Shown: piece after piece, positions 30,056 through 42,744 of the stretch
Layout of the letters: every line of letters begins with the position of its first letter
Position numbering within the stretch: the first letter of the stretch is position 1
Assembly: GCF_003597395.2 (NCBI RefSeq)
Contig: NC_133790.1
Span: 26,929,167 to 26,993,166, forward strand
DNA from: Chelonoidis abingdonii
Taxonomy: Eukaryota; Chordata; Testudines; Testudinidae
Direction: 5' to 3'
Length of the DNA stretch: 64,000 nucleotides
Translations under genes and position numbers: made by a program
Notes under the pieces: generated by a model
What the model was told of the DNA's origin: nothing
The model's input: the letters and a program-made list of their open reading frames with translations, nothing else
The model's database searches: none

Positions 30056-32192
30056 TCCATTGATTGGCTTCTTTACTATTACTGACCTGAACATTTAGAT
30101 CTTGATCCCACCAGGTTCAGAGCAATCCAGTTCTGATTTGGCCAAGTATTGAAGCATGTGAATAATACTTCCGTCAGGATGATTCCTAGCTTTAGTACTT
30201 TGCTGGACTAGGGGCCAGATTACTTGGCACCTGGAAGGATCAAGAAGACCTGAATGAACATTGAATTGTTTTGGAATCTGTAAATCTGCTTGTTAACGTT
30301 TGGGTCGGTCATTATCAAGGAGACAAGTCAACAGTTCACTGTGAAACCAGTTTAAGTTTAGACTTGCAAAATTGTCAAGAAAAGTCACCAGCCTCAGCAC
30401 AGAATCAGCCCCTCACCTCTTCACTTTTGGGAATGGGCTACAACTTCCCCCCCACCTGAACATAAAGGTAAAGGGCATGTGGGAGGGAGGAGCGCAGCAT
30501 TGGGGAGTCTGAGCCAATGCGATTGTCCTAAATGGCTGCATCCCTACAAATGCCACGTTGTTAGAATTCCTGAGAGAACTTTCCATGAAGGGCTTGGAAC
30601 CAAGCAGCCCTTGCTCACCACCTCACAGCAGCTCGGTTTAGTCTCTTCAGGTGCTGTGGAATTTTCATGATGCCATTCAGGGTGGCTACAGGAAACATGA
30701 GTTGTGAAGCAGTCAGACAGCATAGCCTATAACAGGCCCTTCATGTCTCCTCAGATGCTGTTAGCAGGGGAAGGAAGTACCTGTTTGGAGTCACCTGCTG
30801 GCTGCAATTCTCCTGTCCTTTGGCACTGGAATAGGGGGACCTTTCCCTATATTTTAGACACTTGGCCTCCTGCAGATGCCCAGTCTGACTGCAAACCTGT
30901 GAAATAACTTTGGAGTGACACAATTTGCTGGAGGAAAATAGCCTGAGTCCAGCCTTCCCTCTCCTCCCACCTGCCTTCTCCTTCACTGCTGCAGTCTCCA
31001 GGAAATCCTGTAAATGACGAGATTGTTATTTATAGGCAGCAGGCAGTGGAAGCAATCCACCTTGGGACTCAACCAGTGAAAAGCCCTGCAGGCAGCACTT
31101 GTGAGCCAGGGTGGAGAATGAGTCGGTCTGCTGGGTGTTTCTTGACTATCTACAGGCCCTGAATGGGACACAGAAGTAAAAGACCACTGAATTATCTCCT
31201 AAATCCATTGCCTTGTTCAGCAGCTCAGTGGGCTGACTAAGCTCCTAACCAGCTTGTAAGAGAGGTGAGAACTAGCTTTGGAGTTGAGGCTGTTTCTAAG
31301 CTGAGCTACCACAGCTGCAAACCATTATTGGGAACAGTTACACACACTAACTCTAGCCACCAATGTCCATACAATTTTATGGCCCTAATCCAGCCATCTC
31401 ATCTAATAGGTGACTATATAAACTGTGTTTAAGTAATGTGACCTGACAGGCAGTGCATTTCTTTGGGATTATAGCATATGCCATACAGCACAAAGCTAAA
31501 GGCAATAATCCCCAAGAGATGTATTGCCCAGGGTGTCTAATTACTATTATGAAATGAATGTTTTCATTAACATGTAACTTCAAGAATCTGTGCATTCAAG
31601 CTATGATTATGATGTAACTGACAGCCAATTGAAAGCTCTAGTCCTATGCAGGTTGCAAAGCCATTTATGCATCATGTAAAAACACATACCTCATCAGTTA
31701 AAGTTAATGATATCCGGTTTGCAAATATATTTATTTCTGCAGCCAGATGATATATGGGACCCTTGTGTGATAAGCAGCATTTCATTTTCAACTTGGAGCA
31801 GCTCACCTGCTCCCTGCCTACTCAGCCACCTGCTCAGCCAGGGCTAATTAACACATGCCAAACTCTGAGCAGCTTTCAGGCACCCAGGTAAGAACAAATG
31901 CAACTAACAATTTATTCCCTCCCTTGGGGGAAATGAGGAATAACCCCTCAGTCCCCTTCACCCAGGCACTAAAAAAAAAAAAAAAGCAACTATTGCCTTG
32001 GTCCAGGTTGGGCAATATTCAGTGGTGGACCAACAACAGTTTAAAGGTCTGATATCTTGTGACCCATCAGGACTAGAAATACCTGCAATATCCTATTGAG
32101 GACCCAGGCATCCTGCTTTCTAACATCTAGCCTTTATGGGTTGTGAAATCACAAACTGCAAAACTGACAGCCTGATGTAAACAAATGTCATA
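30056..32192. other. Gene-free stretch
   Basis: There is no coding signature; frames are at most 81 codons. A poly-A run at 31972-31985 may be the end of an unrecognised retroposed copy. Confidence 0.5.
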
Positions 32193-32283
32193 GGGGGCCA
32201 ATTCTGCTCTCAGATCCATGAGCACAGCTCTCATTGAAGTCAATAGGTGGAAGTTCAGTGTAACTGAGCGTGTAACCAGGGCC
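32193..32283. repeat. Short foldback repeat, TGAAGTCAATGG family
   Basis: GGGGGCCAATTCTGCTCTCAG at the left (first base at 32193), CATTGAAGTCAATAGG in the middle and GTGTAACCAGGGCC at the right. Confidence 0.5.
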
Positions 32284-32924
32284 ATAGGTTTTTAACAGTT
32301 ATTCATATTAAAGATGAAATTGGATCAGAACCTTGGCTCTAAAGACGCCTGAGCTTCAGGGAAGTTCTGTTCTAATTCTAGACTTCTTTGTTCAAGTTTG
32401 TCTGTATAATGAGCCCAAACAACCCACCCAACCCCCAAATCTTGGCTTTGGGCCCTCTTTTTAATTCATAGCAATATTCCTGTCACCATAGAGGCTTATA
32501 AAAAGAATTAAGTATCAGGATCTCAGGCACTGGTCAAGGCCAGTAGCCACAATCTGCCCAGGTGTCCTGCTGCAGGATTAGGTTGGATACAGTGAGCTAT
32601 GCCAAGTCAAAAGTCCACTGTGTCTGCCAAGGTTGGGATAGCGGAGCCAGGCAAGATACCAGGAAATGCAAGAAGAAGCCAGGATCTGCACAGATAGCCT
32701 CCAACTGTTCTTCCTGGCCTTAAACAACACACTGGAGCCAACCAGGGTACTCAGTAGATTCTGCCAATCCTGGCCTCCATGAGCAGACTTCTCCAAGGTG
32801 CCTGTCTGCTGCTCTGCTAGATTTGTCAAATGGCAGCATAGTTGCAGCACCTACCAAGGAGCCAGCAGTCACGGGTTCAAGACCTTCATGCTAAAGTAAT
32901 TTACATACAGGTGGAGAGATCTGA
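32284..32924. other. Gene-free stretch
   Basis: Nothing recognised. Confidence 0.5.
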
Positions 32925-33125
32925 TTATCGTTACAGTGGTTCTTGTTGTACAAGGCCCTGCACAAACATAGTGACAGACAGTCCCTACCCCAAAGAGTGT
33001 ACACCCTAAAAAGGCAGAACAGACAAAGGGTGAGGGGAGGCAGAGGCCTTTGATCACCCAGCTGGTCAGTGGCAGAGCCAGAGGATTGGCCCATGTCTTC
33101 TGACACTCAGTCCAGTCCCTGATCC
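32925..33125 (+). mobile_element. Old SINE/LINE-end repeat with MIR-like tail
   Basis: TTGTACAAGGCCCTGCACAA, CAGTCCCTACCCCAAAGAGT and then GATCACCCAGCTGGTCAGTG with GCAGAGCCAGAGGATTGG. The last part is the MIR/CORE-type AGGTCACACAGCTAG...GGCAGAGCC order, so the copy joins the CCCCAAAGAG repeat to a MIR-like end. Confidence 0.5.
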
Positions 33126-33570
33126 ATTAGAAAAACATACATGAATCTTTTCTCTAAAGTGTCATGCTACCACCAGCTGTTAGGTTTATAATGGGTTGTT
33201 TTTTGGCACTTGCTTCACAAGACTTGCCTAAGCTAAGGGCTTTGCTTGTTGTGAGTGATGCAGGTGCCCCAAACTTATGCCAGTATCACCCTCATGCCAC
33301 CATGTGTTCCGTATGCTGGATGAGAGACCAAACCATGTAACTTTTGTCATAGTTATATTGGCAGGAGCCTAAGGTGATCACCCCCCCCCCCCCATGAGTG
33401 GCAAACCAAGTTAAATTATCTTCCTAAGCATATACTAGCATGCCCATCGAAGCATTCAAAGCTTCCTGGAGCCACTGGTTGAAATCACTACAGCTCAGCC
33501 CTTCATTCTTTCTAAGGAAGAAAAAGTGAGCCCCATGCATTGTATAGCATGGTGGTTTTCAGAACACTAG
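33126..33570. other. Gene-free stretch with C-run
   Basis: A 13-base C run lies at 33381-33393. Otherwise nothing recognised. Confidence 0.6.
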
Positions 33571-33660
33571 CATTGCCATGGTCAGACCAGTGGCCATCCA
33601 CTATCCTGTTTCTGACAGTGGCCAGTACCTCCAAGGAACATGCTAAACAGCAGTGATGGG
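33571..33660 (-). mobile_element. CR1-type 3' end fragment
   Basis: ATTGCCATGGTCAGACCAGT then CATCCACTATCCTGTTTCTG and ACAGTGGCCAGTACCTCCAA match the reverse complement of the CR1 tail that reads CTGGTCTGACCCAGTATGGC. Confidence 0.65.
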
Positions 33661-34895
33661 AAAACTATGTCCTAACATGACCAGGGGAAAGTTTCTTTCT
33701 AAGCTAGTCTTGTTGAGTCTTTCCTGTCTATTCTGCACAGATGTAAAACTCCCAGAGCTCTTTCTGTGAGCAGGGGTGTGCTGTTGGGTATAAAATCTAA
33801 CTCCTCAATTAACTGCTCTCAGGGACTGGGCAGTCATACCTAGTGATTGGAGCCAGACCTCCCTGCCTAGTGATTACAGCAAGGGACAAGAACCAGGAGT
33901 TAGAACCAAGGGGTCAGTGCTGGAGTCAGAATCTGGGGTAAGGGAGTGGGGTTGGAGCAAGGCTGGGAACAAGGGAAGCATAAGAGACACTACGACTGCA
34001 GGCATAAGCACTGAGCAGCTAGCAACCTCCTTGTTTTACGGTGAAGCAGACTCTCTTGCTGAGTCTGTGACCATCAAGTACTGGATTCCTCAGTAACTCA
34101 AGAATTAGTCTTTCATCTTTGCCAGTATTTTTAAAGAATTGCGATATTGGATGTAGCTTTGTTTTATTTTTTAAATAGGACCCAATTTTTCTGGTGCTCT
34201 TTCTAGGTGTTTCAGTGAAAATTTGGATAGTTTAGGGCCTCTGTGTTTTTTCAGATAAATACCTGCTTTGATGGTACCCTTTTGTCATTCCCACAGGAGA
34301 TGAGCAACTGTTTCCGGACCGTGTACATTCCACATAAACCTTCTTTGTTAGAAACAAATAAATATTTAAGCCACCGTTGACAGTTAAAATTCTAAATAGA
34401 ACCACTTCTCTCTCTTCCCCTTTCCCTCCCTCTCCCTCCAGGCCCTTGGAGTATATCAGAATTTGTGACTCCTGGGCCTAATTCACAGAATCTTTCCCCT
34501 TCATTTTGTTTGCCCATAGTTCCTGCCATTCCTCTCAATGCCTTTTTCATTAGATTATTAATCTCCAGTTTACCTAAAGGGATCTCTAAATCAACTTGCT
34601 TGTGTTTGACAGCAATTTTTTGCGACTTTGTCTGCCAGGTTGTTGCCCACCATGCCAACATCCACTGAGATCCCTGATATTACTGTGATTCCACCTAACT
34701 GCATCAATTCTGTTAACAGTAGTAATTCATTAGATATCACTTCTGATATCTGATGTTCTATTTCTGATTACCCGTAGTCCCAATAAGGAAGCAGGACAGG
34801 ATGACCATGGCAGCTGGGCACATATTTATGACTCAACTTAATGCCAGCATTATCCCTGCCAGTTCAGCAGTCAAAATGACTAAAAAATTTGATGG
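33661..34895. other. Gene-free stretch
   Basis: There are no genes. Pyrimidine-rich TCTCTCTTCCCCTTTCCCTC lies at 34408-34427. Confidence 0.5.
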
Positions 34896-34903
34896 CCTTG
34901 CAG

Positions 34904-35214
34904 CAGGACCGGTGCTAGGGGTTCTGGCGCCCTAGGCGCACGGCAATTTCGCTACCCCGCGCGCTGGTCCCCTGGCTCTGGTGGAGCTGCCGCAGTCATG
35001 GCTACCTGCAGGAGGTCCACTGGAGCTGCAAGAGCAGCCGACTGTCCACAGGCACGACTGCGGCAGCTCCACCAGAGCCACGGACTCTCTGCAGGCATGA
35101 CTACAGTAGGTCCACTGGAGCCGCCTACCGCCCCCTCTGGCAAAACACCGCCCACCAATAATCCTGGCGCCCTAGGCGATTGCCAAGGCCACCTAAATGG
35201 AAGCGCCGGCCTTG
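34904..35214. mobile_element. hAT non-autonomous element with perfect target duplication and internal hairpin
   Basis: It starts CAGGACCGGTGCTAGG and ends with the inverted GCGCCGGCCTTG. It is flanked by an exact 8-base duplication CCTTGCAG (34896-34903 and 35215-35222). CTGGCGCCCTAGGCG occurs near both ends as a subterminal repeat. Inside is a perfect 25-base inverted repeat (34973-34997 and 35056-35080). The element is 311 bases and has no transposase. Overlapping frames on both strands up to 137 codons reflect its GC content. Confidence 0.92.
34973..35080. repeat. Perfect 25-base inverted repeat within the hAT
   Basis: The arm at 34973-34997 (GGCTCTGGTGGAGCTGCCGC at its core) is the exact reverse complement of 35056-35080, with a 58-base loop. 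The strength of pairing suggests recent origin or a structural role in the element. Confidence 0.95.
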
Positions 35215-35222
35215 CCTTGCAG

Positions 35223-37599
35223 CTTTCTTGATGCCCAGTGAAAACAGAGAATGGTGTTCTCACTCTGCCTGTTCTTACATATTTGGAGCCATCAGTATAC
35301 ATTTGGCAGTAGTGTCCCCATTTATCATAGATATATTGATTTGCTGTATCTTGCACATTTATCACTGTATAATTCCATATCTACCTCAGCAGGTATAATT
35401 TTCCACTTATAATGCATTCCCCAATGCTATAGATCTTAACCTCTTAGGTTTTTCTTTTCACTAAGATCCTTTTGTCCATGCTTTAATCCTACTTACATGA
35501 GACATTTTGAATTTTTGTCTCTTCACTGTTGTCAGTGACTTTAGCGCAAAAGGTTAAATCTAAAAACTTCATTCTTAAAGTAACAGCTGCGAGTGAAATG
35601 CCTATCTGCAGTACATCAGCATTGTGATGAAGGTGCCACATGGCATTCACAACACCTGAGCTTGGATTGAGTCAAGCTTTCTCAAATTCAGTTTGGATGC
35701 CAATGTGAAGACCTGGAGTAGTCAATAATTGGTGTTAGCTCTCTGTACCACATTACTGCTGCTTGCTTATCCACACCCCAGGAAGTTCGAAATATGCTGT
35801 TAAGTTAGTTGATTCTGCCTACACACTTATCACTAATATTTTCAACTTGATCCTTCCAAGTGCTGTCAAATATCACACTTAAATACAGTTAAAAGCTTCA
35901 GATTTTTTATTTGCTGCACAAATAGATAAGCCAGCCGCCTGCACAGCTATTGAGCTTAAATACAGACTGGCTGCAAAGAGCCATCCAATCAGGCAGGCCA
36001 CCAATCAGGTGATTCTGCCACAGTCCAGATGGACTCATTTACTGGCCTGAGGGCCAAACCAACTAGCTGCAGTCTCAGTGGAGGGAATTCAAACCCATAG
36101 GCCCTGACAACAGCAGTCTCCTCCAGTGCAGAGGGGGCCGAATGCTACCGTTGGTATATGTAAATATAAAAATAGAATTACTATGTTGATTTTGTCCTCT
36201 TGTCTCCTTCTGCTTTATGTAATGTTTTGAAATGGCTACCATAGCTGTGCAGTTTTAAGACTGTAATTCTGTCTATCCCTTATGTAGTCATCCCACAAAC
36301 ACTTCCCACATTGGCTATAATGTAATCCTATCCTTCCCAAGCCAGTGGATAAACTGTCCAACTATGGAACAAACCATTTATTCAAAGCCTTTAATTCCCT
36401 CACCATCACTCTGACCCCTAATACCCAGGGACCTCTAACATTCCAAAGCAGAGCCACTTTTAGGTGATAGCCATTTTTTTTTTTTTTTTTAAAACCAATC
36501 CACCACCAAAAGAAAATTTGTCTTCCTTCTCCCTTCCCACAAACAATGGCAGGCCTTGCAAATTACAGACACTGTTGGCTTCGGTCTTGGACAAATGACA
36601 ATTTAAGGAACAATGTTACTGCTGTTCAGTGGGATCCAGGGTTTGAGGCATTGCCCAGTGCTGGTGTCTAAGATTTCCAGCCCATTTTGCAGCAGCACAG
36701 GCTCTCGCAAGATTCCGAGGTGGATCAGAACACTTCATATTGTGGCTCAGCACCTGCCCAGAGGCACAAGTGGGGGTGGGGGGGAGGTGTGCATCCTTTG
36801 ATCTCCAAAGTAGGATTCAGGCACAAATGCAGGCCTTGCATCCTCCTGAAGGAGGGGCACAAACTTCCACCACAGGGTGGAGTAGTTAGGGTTCAAGGTG
36901 AACCAATGGGTTCTACCATCCCCTTCTGCGCCCATCAGTAAAGCTGGCCAGGCTCAGACTGTACCATCCCTGAGGCACAATCCCTCCAGCAGGGATATAC
37001 TCCAGAGGAGGAATATTCTAACTTCTTCATGGTATGGGACAGAAGCTATATTGTCTCATGGCTACCACCTCCTCTCCCGCTGGCCACTTCCCTCACATTC
37101 ACAATAACCTAACCTAGCATCACTGAGAACTATAGTAATTGCTTCTCTCTCAGCTGCCATCTTGGCTGACAAAGTGGGGACTGGACCACATAACCCTGCA
37201 GCTTGAGCTACAACACTGGGCTTTCTAGCCAGCAGCTGTAACAGACTCTCAGCAGCTATGGGTGGAGGCGCACACTGAGCAGTGGGTTATACTTACACAG
37301 ACAAGCAACATTAAGAAAGGATTTAATGCATTTTTAGTTTCTTTTAATGCAACTTCTTAGTTAGATATCTGGTAGAGTAGAAGGCACCATCTGCCCACCC
37401 AGGTCTCCAGGGGTCACCAGCAAAGATCCAAGGACCACAGTTAAATCATTGCTATCATAAAACAAAGACACATAATCATACCCAACAAGGTGTGCCATTA
37501 TACTGGAGACCAACATGCCTTTAGTGAACTGAGTCACAGAATTTAAGGCCTTGAGCTATCCAAATTACTTGCGGTTACATTTCTGTTAATAAAAAAAAA
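35223..37599. other. Gene-free stretch
   Basis: No gene signal; frames are at most 90 codons. A T run at 36474-36490 was noted. The section at 35940-36130 (GGCAGGCCACCAATCAGGTG) has a CCAAT-bearing look but no further promoter structure. Confidence 0.5.
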
Positions 37600-37990
37600 A
37601 TTGTTAATGTCTGGAACTGATCAATCCATCTATTAAAAACTTTTTCTATGGGAAAGTAGAAATTTTCATTTAAAATATCATTTTTGTTTTAAATGTTTGA
37701 TTTTTGGCAACAAAAATTGTGCCTTTTCAATGAATCTGTCCCCTACCCCCATACTGATGAAAACAAATGTTTAATGTCCATGCACATTTTTGTGGGAAAA
37801 AATAAGGTATTTCTTGACTAGCTTCCTTGACCAGCTAGAGTCAAGTCATTATGAACCAACATTTCCATTCCATGGAAAATTCCAACATTTTTGGGAAAAA
37901 AAATTGTTCCAACTTGGAACAAAAAGTGAAATTCTGAAATTTCCTGTGAAGTGAAAATTTAAAGAATTGATTCAGGGATCAAAAGGTTTC
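37600..37990. mobile_element. AT-rich MITE-like repeat
   Basis: Typical words are AAATTTTCATTTAAAATATC, GGAAAATTCCAAC and GTGAAATTCTGAAATTTCC. Boundaries are not defined. Confidence 0.4.
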
Positions 37991-38369
37991 ATTTAGATAA
38001 TGAACAGTTTCAGTTTGCTAATGTGCCTTTTGATAAGGTAAAATATTTTAATTTGACTCTTATATTCATATCACATAATATTGTGCATAATGTTAAATAT
38101 AAACATCAAAATTAAGTCGATCAAAATTATAAAGCCAAATTTACATTTTTACCTTATTGAAATAAAAGGTTTTGACCTTAACAAAATGAGAAGTCAAAAC
38201 AATTTGACTGTTTCCTGTAGAATTTCATGGACCTCAACATGTTCCCTCACAACTTTTTCATTTTTGACAAAAGCACATTTTTCAAGGCAGGTTTTTTTTT
38301 GTGTACACCAGCTCTATTTTCATTCTGCCTCTCAACCTCCACCCAATAGCTAAGCAGTTAATAAACTCC
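37991..38369. other. AT-rich gene-free stretch
   Basis: AT-rich with no recognised element. A 90-codon frame here reflects base composition. Confidence 0.5.
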
Positions 38370-38515
38370 TATATAGCACTCTTCATCCGAAGATCTCACA
38401 GTACCTTGTAAAAGAAGGTAAAGATTAATCACTATTCTCATTTTACCTGCAAGGAAATTTAGATTCCCAATTCAGTGTCTTACCTAATGGGCCATATTGC
38501 CTCTTCAGACATTTG
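38370..38515 (+). mobile_element. MIR-type SINE, diverged
   Basis: TATATAGCACTCTTCATCC, then CACAGTACCTTGTAAAAGAA, CACTATTCTCATTTTACCTG and AAGGAAATTTAGATTCCC follow the MIR order GCACT...CTCACA...CCCATTTTACAGATGAGGAAAC. Confidence 0.6.
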
Positions 38516-39317
38516 GCTGGTGGATGAATACTTAAAAATCTTCATTAGCCCTATGCCCAACGTAGAATACGCACCATGCTCAATTCACAGGCCTCTATAA
38601 ACTGGATCTCTAAAACAGGGCTTTGTACTTTTCATAGAATCATAACATACAAACTAAGGAAAACTCTTATCATTTGTGACAGTTACCCCACAGGAAAGAA
38701 ACATTCATTTCCAACCTGTTTCTAAACATACTGACAGTAGGTGATTCAGCTCAGCTGGAGGAAGAGAGGCAGAAATGGAGAACAGCAATATGCCCAGTGC
38801 TGTGCTGTAAATGAGGAATTAATTGAGCACTTTCTTATGATTTTCCCCCCACAACCCCAGTCTTTTCAGCTAATATACTTCTGAGCAGAGGAGACAGGTG
38901 TGGTTATGATTACAGCCATTTATCTCCAAGGCCGAGCCTTCCCCGGTTATTGCTCAGCTCCTGACTACACTGCCACGTTTGTCTTCTGAAGCACTTTCCT
39001 TTCCATTGCCGTGCATCCACCCCTAACTTCCACACCAGTTCTTGCCTAGAGAGGCAGTGTCTGCCATAGTACCCCTTAGCTTCTGAGAGAAGTCAAGTAC
39101 TGCCTGCTCATGACATCTGTTTGTGGGCCTGGGAAGCCTGGGCTCCTTGTCATGGGCCAAATCCCAGCAGCCCTACTCACGTGGAATGTATGTAGCCTGG
39201 CTGCAGATCCCAGGTTACATACGCTGCTCTGTAGAGACAAACATTGAAATCTAACTCCTTGGTCCTAGTGGTGTCCATAGGAAAATATCTGGTTAATGGT
39301 AGCTGCTGCTGTAAGCC
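38516..39317. other. Gene-free stretch
   Basis: Nothing recognised. Confidence 0.5.
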
Positions 39318-39512
39318 CCTGGTGAGTGTGGGTTACAGGTCCCGCTCTGTGGCACTGCACAGTGGTATCTGTAGATTGGTACAGTGACCACGGTACCAGG
39401 GCATCATTTCAGAAAAACTCTGCCTGGGAATTGGGGCGGGGAGTTCTGTTAGTATCCCTACTTTTAGCTCTGGAGGTCTCCAATTCAATCCCCCTCTCAG
39501 ACAAGATGGTGG
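39318..39512 (+). repeat. SINE-like repeat R1, copy 2
   Basis: It starts CCTGGTGAGTGTGGGTTACA, has GACCACGGTACCAGGGCATC inside, then TTTTAGCTCTGGAGGTCTCC, a B-box-like CAATTCAATCCCC and CAGACAAGATGGTGGCC. The central part is found reversed at 43480-43590. A tRNA-derived SINE is possible, but no clear A box was seen. Confidence 0.5.
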
Positions 39513-39879
39513 CCATTCCACCATGGCTACTGAATGCTCAATCAGCCACTCTCTAATGTTTGTCCCAAAAAGCTTCTGAATTCTCCAGGCTGTTATCAGA
39601 TACAGACCAGAACAAGCTATTATGGAAAAATAAATCTTTGCCTGCCTGTCAGACCCCAGCATCTGCTCCTGGCAACCTAAATAAACGAGGGCCTTAAGAC
39701 AGAGGGAGATAATTATTTGGGGTCTGAATCTCAGTTACTCTGTTCCTGCACATAGAGCAGGGTTCAGGGAAATGTGGCATTTACTGGCACAATACACGAA
39801 CGTTCCCATCTTGTAATGGTGGAAGGACATTCAGGACATGCATGTTCACTATGAGAATGAATGACCCATTCCCAACAAT
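39513..39879. other. Gene-free stretch
   Basis: Nothing recognised. Confidence 0.5.
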
Positions 39880-40180
39880 GGACGTCATCCATGGGGTTCC
39901 AATGCCCTCCTTCAGTTGACAATTTTCCATCAAAATGTGTTTGTGTGAGGAGAGGTGTTTTTGTTTTGATTTTGTTTTTTTTTCCAGCAAAACAGAAATT
40001 TTCATGGAAAAAAAATCAATTTTCCTCTCTAGCTTTTGGGGCTTTGTATTGTGTAATGTTTGGTTGGCTGTTTTTGGCAGTGGAAAACTATTTTCCACCC
40101 AGAAGCAGAAAATAATGGACTTTTTTCTTTGTCAAAACAAAATTTTTCATGAGGGAGAATAATCATTTCCCAACCAGCAT
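39880..40180. mobile_element. AT-rich MITE-like repeat
   Basis: CAGCAAAACAGAAATTTTCA and AAAACAAAATTTTTCATGAG occur within, and the right end TTTCCCAACCAGCATTAC matches the TTTCAACCAGCYCT end of the family. Confidence 0.5.
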
Positions 40181-40790
40181 TACCAGAATAGTTCTACTGA
40201 AACCACTGGAGCCCCACTATTAAAAAACTATTGGAACACAGAGAATCAGACTTCATATCTATAAGCCGAAAGATGGTCCAAATCTACAACCTTCAATCCA
40301 AGCCCTGCTGGGCCATGGGAGAATTGGATATTATATCACAGATACCTACTCCTACAATTTTGGTTCTGGATTGGATCCAAAACAGGGAAAGGCCCAGTTT
40401 CCAGTCCTGCCATTTTTAACTTTGCAAGGCCTTGTCACATCTGACCCTTACTCCTGAATCACCCTTGAACCCAGAGTCCCAATTTAACCTTAATTCAGAG
40501 CTGAGCACCACTCCCTTGGCCAATCCTATTATGACCAGTCACTGCGTGTCTGCAGCCGTCTGTCAAATATTTGCCTTTTGGTAACATTATTGTGGAGTAA
40601 CAACCCCTGGTGTGTATGTGTGTGTGTGTTTGTGTATTTTTCCAGAAACCATTTTAAAATCGAGAGTCAGTAAGGTGTAATGGAGCCTATACAAGCATAC
40701 CAGAACACTGGGCTGATGCAAGAGCAAAGGATGCTGAGACCCAATCGCTTCTTTGAGGCCCCCTTCCACTAAGAGGGTTGTAATTAGATG
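40181..40790. other. Gene-free stretch
   Basis: A short TG tract lies at 40612-40629. No gene or other recognised repeat. Confidence 0.5.
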
Positions 40791-40798
40791 CTGGCCCT

Positions 40799-41251
40799 CA
40801 GGGCCGGCTCCAGGTTTTTTGCCTCCCCAAGCTCAGGTGGGGCTGGGGCTCTCAGGCGGCGCTGGAAGTGGAGAGAGTGATGTCACCTTCTCCCAGCACC
40901 TGCAGGGGTTTTACTCCCTCCCCTGCCCGGCCGCGCAGAGAAGCCCTGATATAAGGGGTGGCACAAGGCAGTGCAGCAGCCAGTGTGCAGATGAGATGAC
41001 GCAGCCCCGGCTCCCTGGCAGGACTTGTCCTCTCTTCCCCAGGTAGCAGCTGGACCCTGGCAGCTCAGCATCCCGGGGCTGGGGCTTCCCCTTCCTGCTG
41101 TGGCCGGGGGCGCGGCGCCCTCGCCCTGTCTAAGTGGTGCAGCTCCGAAAGCTTAACTGCCCCGAAAAAAAGAGGATGCCCGGAATGCTGCCCCTGGAAG
41201 TGTGCTGCCCCAAGCACGTGCTTGCTTTGCTGGTGCCTAGAGCCGGTCCTG
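40799..41251. mobile_element. hAT non-autonomous element with perfect target duplication
   Basis: It starts CAGGGCCGGCTCCAGG and ends with the inverted CCTAGAGCCGGTCCTG. It is flanked by an exact 8-base duplication CTGGCCCT (40791-40798 and 41252-41259). Subterminal TGCTGCCCCAAGCACGTGC is characteristic of one of the commonest turtle hAT families. The 453-base GC-rich body has no transposase; the overlapping frames of 60-97 codons are not genes. Confidence 0.93.
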
Positions 41252-41259
41252 CTGGCCCT

Positions 41260-42364
41260 AAGCAGTGGTCTAGCCTCCATCCTGCACCACTTCATATGTA
41301 CTGGCCGGGGGAGTGGAGCCTAGGTACCATCACTCCCTACCAATTTGCTTGGGAAGGAGGGGACAAAGTCGGAAGATACACTGCACTTTTACCTTGATTA
41401 GTTCTCCATCCAGAACCAATTTTTACAGCCAAGTCAGAGGCTTCAGAGAGACCCTTTACCTTAGCGGCTGCCACTCCAGGAAGGGTCAAAATGGTTTTGG
41501 CTGGTGGCACTGAGGATGACCTAGTTTTTTCTCTTTTCCCTCCCCAAAGAGAAAATTGGGAATCACGAGTCTGGTGCCGCTGACCTTCCCTTCCCTTCCC
41601 TTGTGTATATGTGTGTCTCACTCTCTGGCTCCTTGACAACAAGCTGTTGCCTGCGACCAATTATATTTTCTGGTCTTGCTCTGATGAGATGAGGAGGACT
41701 TCAGACAGAACAAAGCCACTAGATACTATTCAAAACAAGGGTACAAAAGCGACATCTTCTGGACTTCTGCCCTAATGAGAGCAATTTTTTTTTTGGTCCA
41801 AACATTTGAAGCAAGGAGGTGCCGTCTATTGCGACCCCCTGCTGGGGTTAATACTATTATCCAGTCCGCTCTGGCTGGAAATTAAAACAAAGGCATTTGC
41901 CTCTTTTAATGAGAAGTGACAGTGGCTCCAGTATTTCAGAAGGGAATTAGAGAAAGAGGAGTTGCTGTGGAGCCAGTCTCCCCAGTTGTATCCATAGGCC
42001 CTCGTGCCCTAGGCTTCCCATGGGATCAAAAGGCCATCTACCTGCTGCTGAATACAAACTACCCAATCTCTCTCTTCTCTTCCCCCCCGCCCCCCGCACT
42101 GACAAATCTACTTGCCTTCCCCTCTATTCCTGCAATATATTGGAAAATGAAACATTTGAAGCACAATGCAGGGATTTATTTTCAAGGGATGCGAGGGGCC
42201 AAGAGATGACAAAGCAATGAGAAAACTTTTTACCTTCCCATCACAGACACCGGCTCGCCTCTGATAATGAAGACTAGCCAGAGCTGGTTTAGTCAAGATT
42301 TAAAAGCAAGAGTTTGGAGTGGGATTTAAACTCTCAAGCTAGGGACATAATTCAGCCACTAACA
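41260..42364. other. Gene-free stretch
   Basis: No coding signal. A CTTCCC run lies at 41587-41601 and a C-rich spot at 42080-42098. Confidence 0.5.
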
Positions 42365-42700
42365 AAACTGGTGAAAAATGAAAAACAACTTTTGTTGAAA
42401 AAAAAATACTAAATTTCAAAGGTGTTTTCATAGCAAAAGCTTCAAAATGAGCCCTTTTTTATTTTTGCAATTTTTCGTGTACTTTTTTTTGGTTTGTTGG
42501 TTTTGGGAGAGAAGGGGATGGGAGTCCTCAATTTTTTATCAAGTGGTTACCAAATTTATTATTATTTTTTTTTACCAAAACCCAGGTTTTTATAAATATT
42601 TCAGTATTGGTTTTGATAAAATAATTAATTGTTGATCAGAAATGTGACTCTTTTAATAATTTTTTTTTAAATCCCTTTTTCAGTGGATAAAATTTTCATT
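42365..42700. mobile_element. AT-rich MITE-like repeat
   Basis: AACTTTTGTTGAAAAAAAAA, CATAGCAAAAGCTTCAAAAT and TTTTTACCAAAACCCAGG. It resembles the other AT-rich copies; the ends are unclear. Confidence 0.4.
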
Positions 42701-42744
42701 TTGGGCAGCATTACAAATGGACGTGAAGCACAAACTTCCTCTGG

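Noticed and set aside
34952..35365. 137-codon minus-strand frame
   Set aside because: It crosses the right boundary of a hAT and its target duplication into unrelated flanking DNA, so it cannot be an ancestral gene.
35940..36130. Promoter with CCAAT motifs
   Set aside because: CCAATCAGG words occur twice, but no TATA box, CpG island or downstream exon follows.
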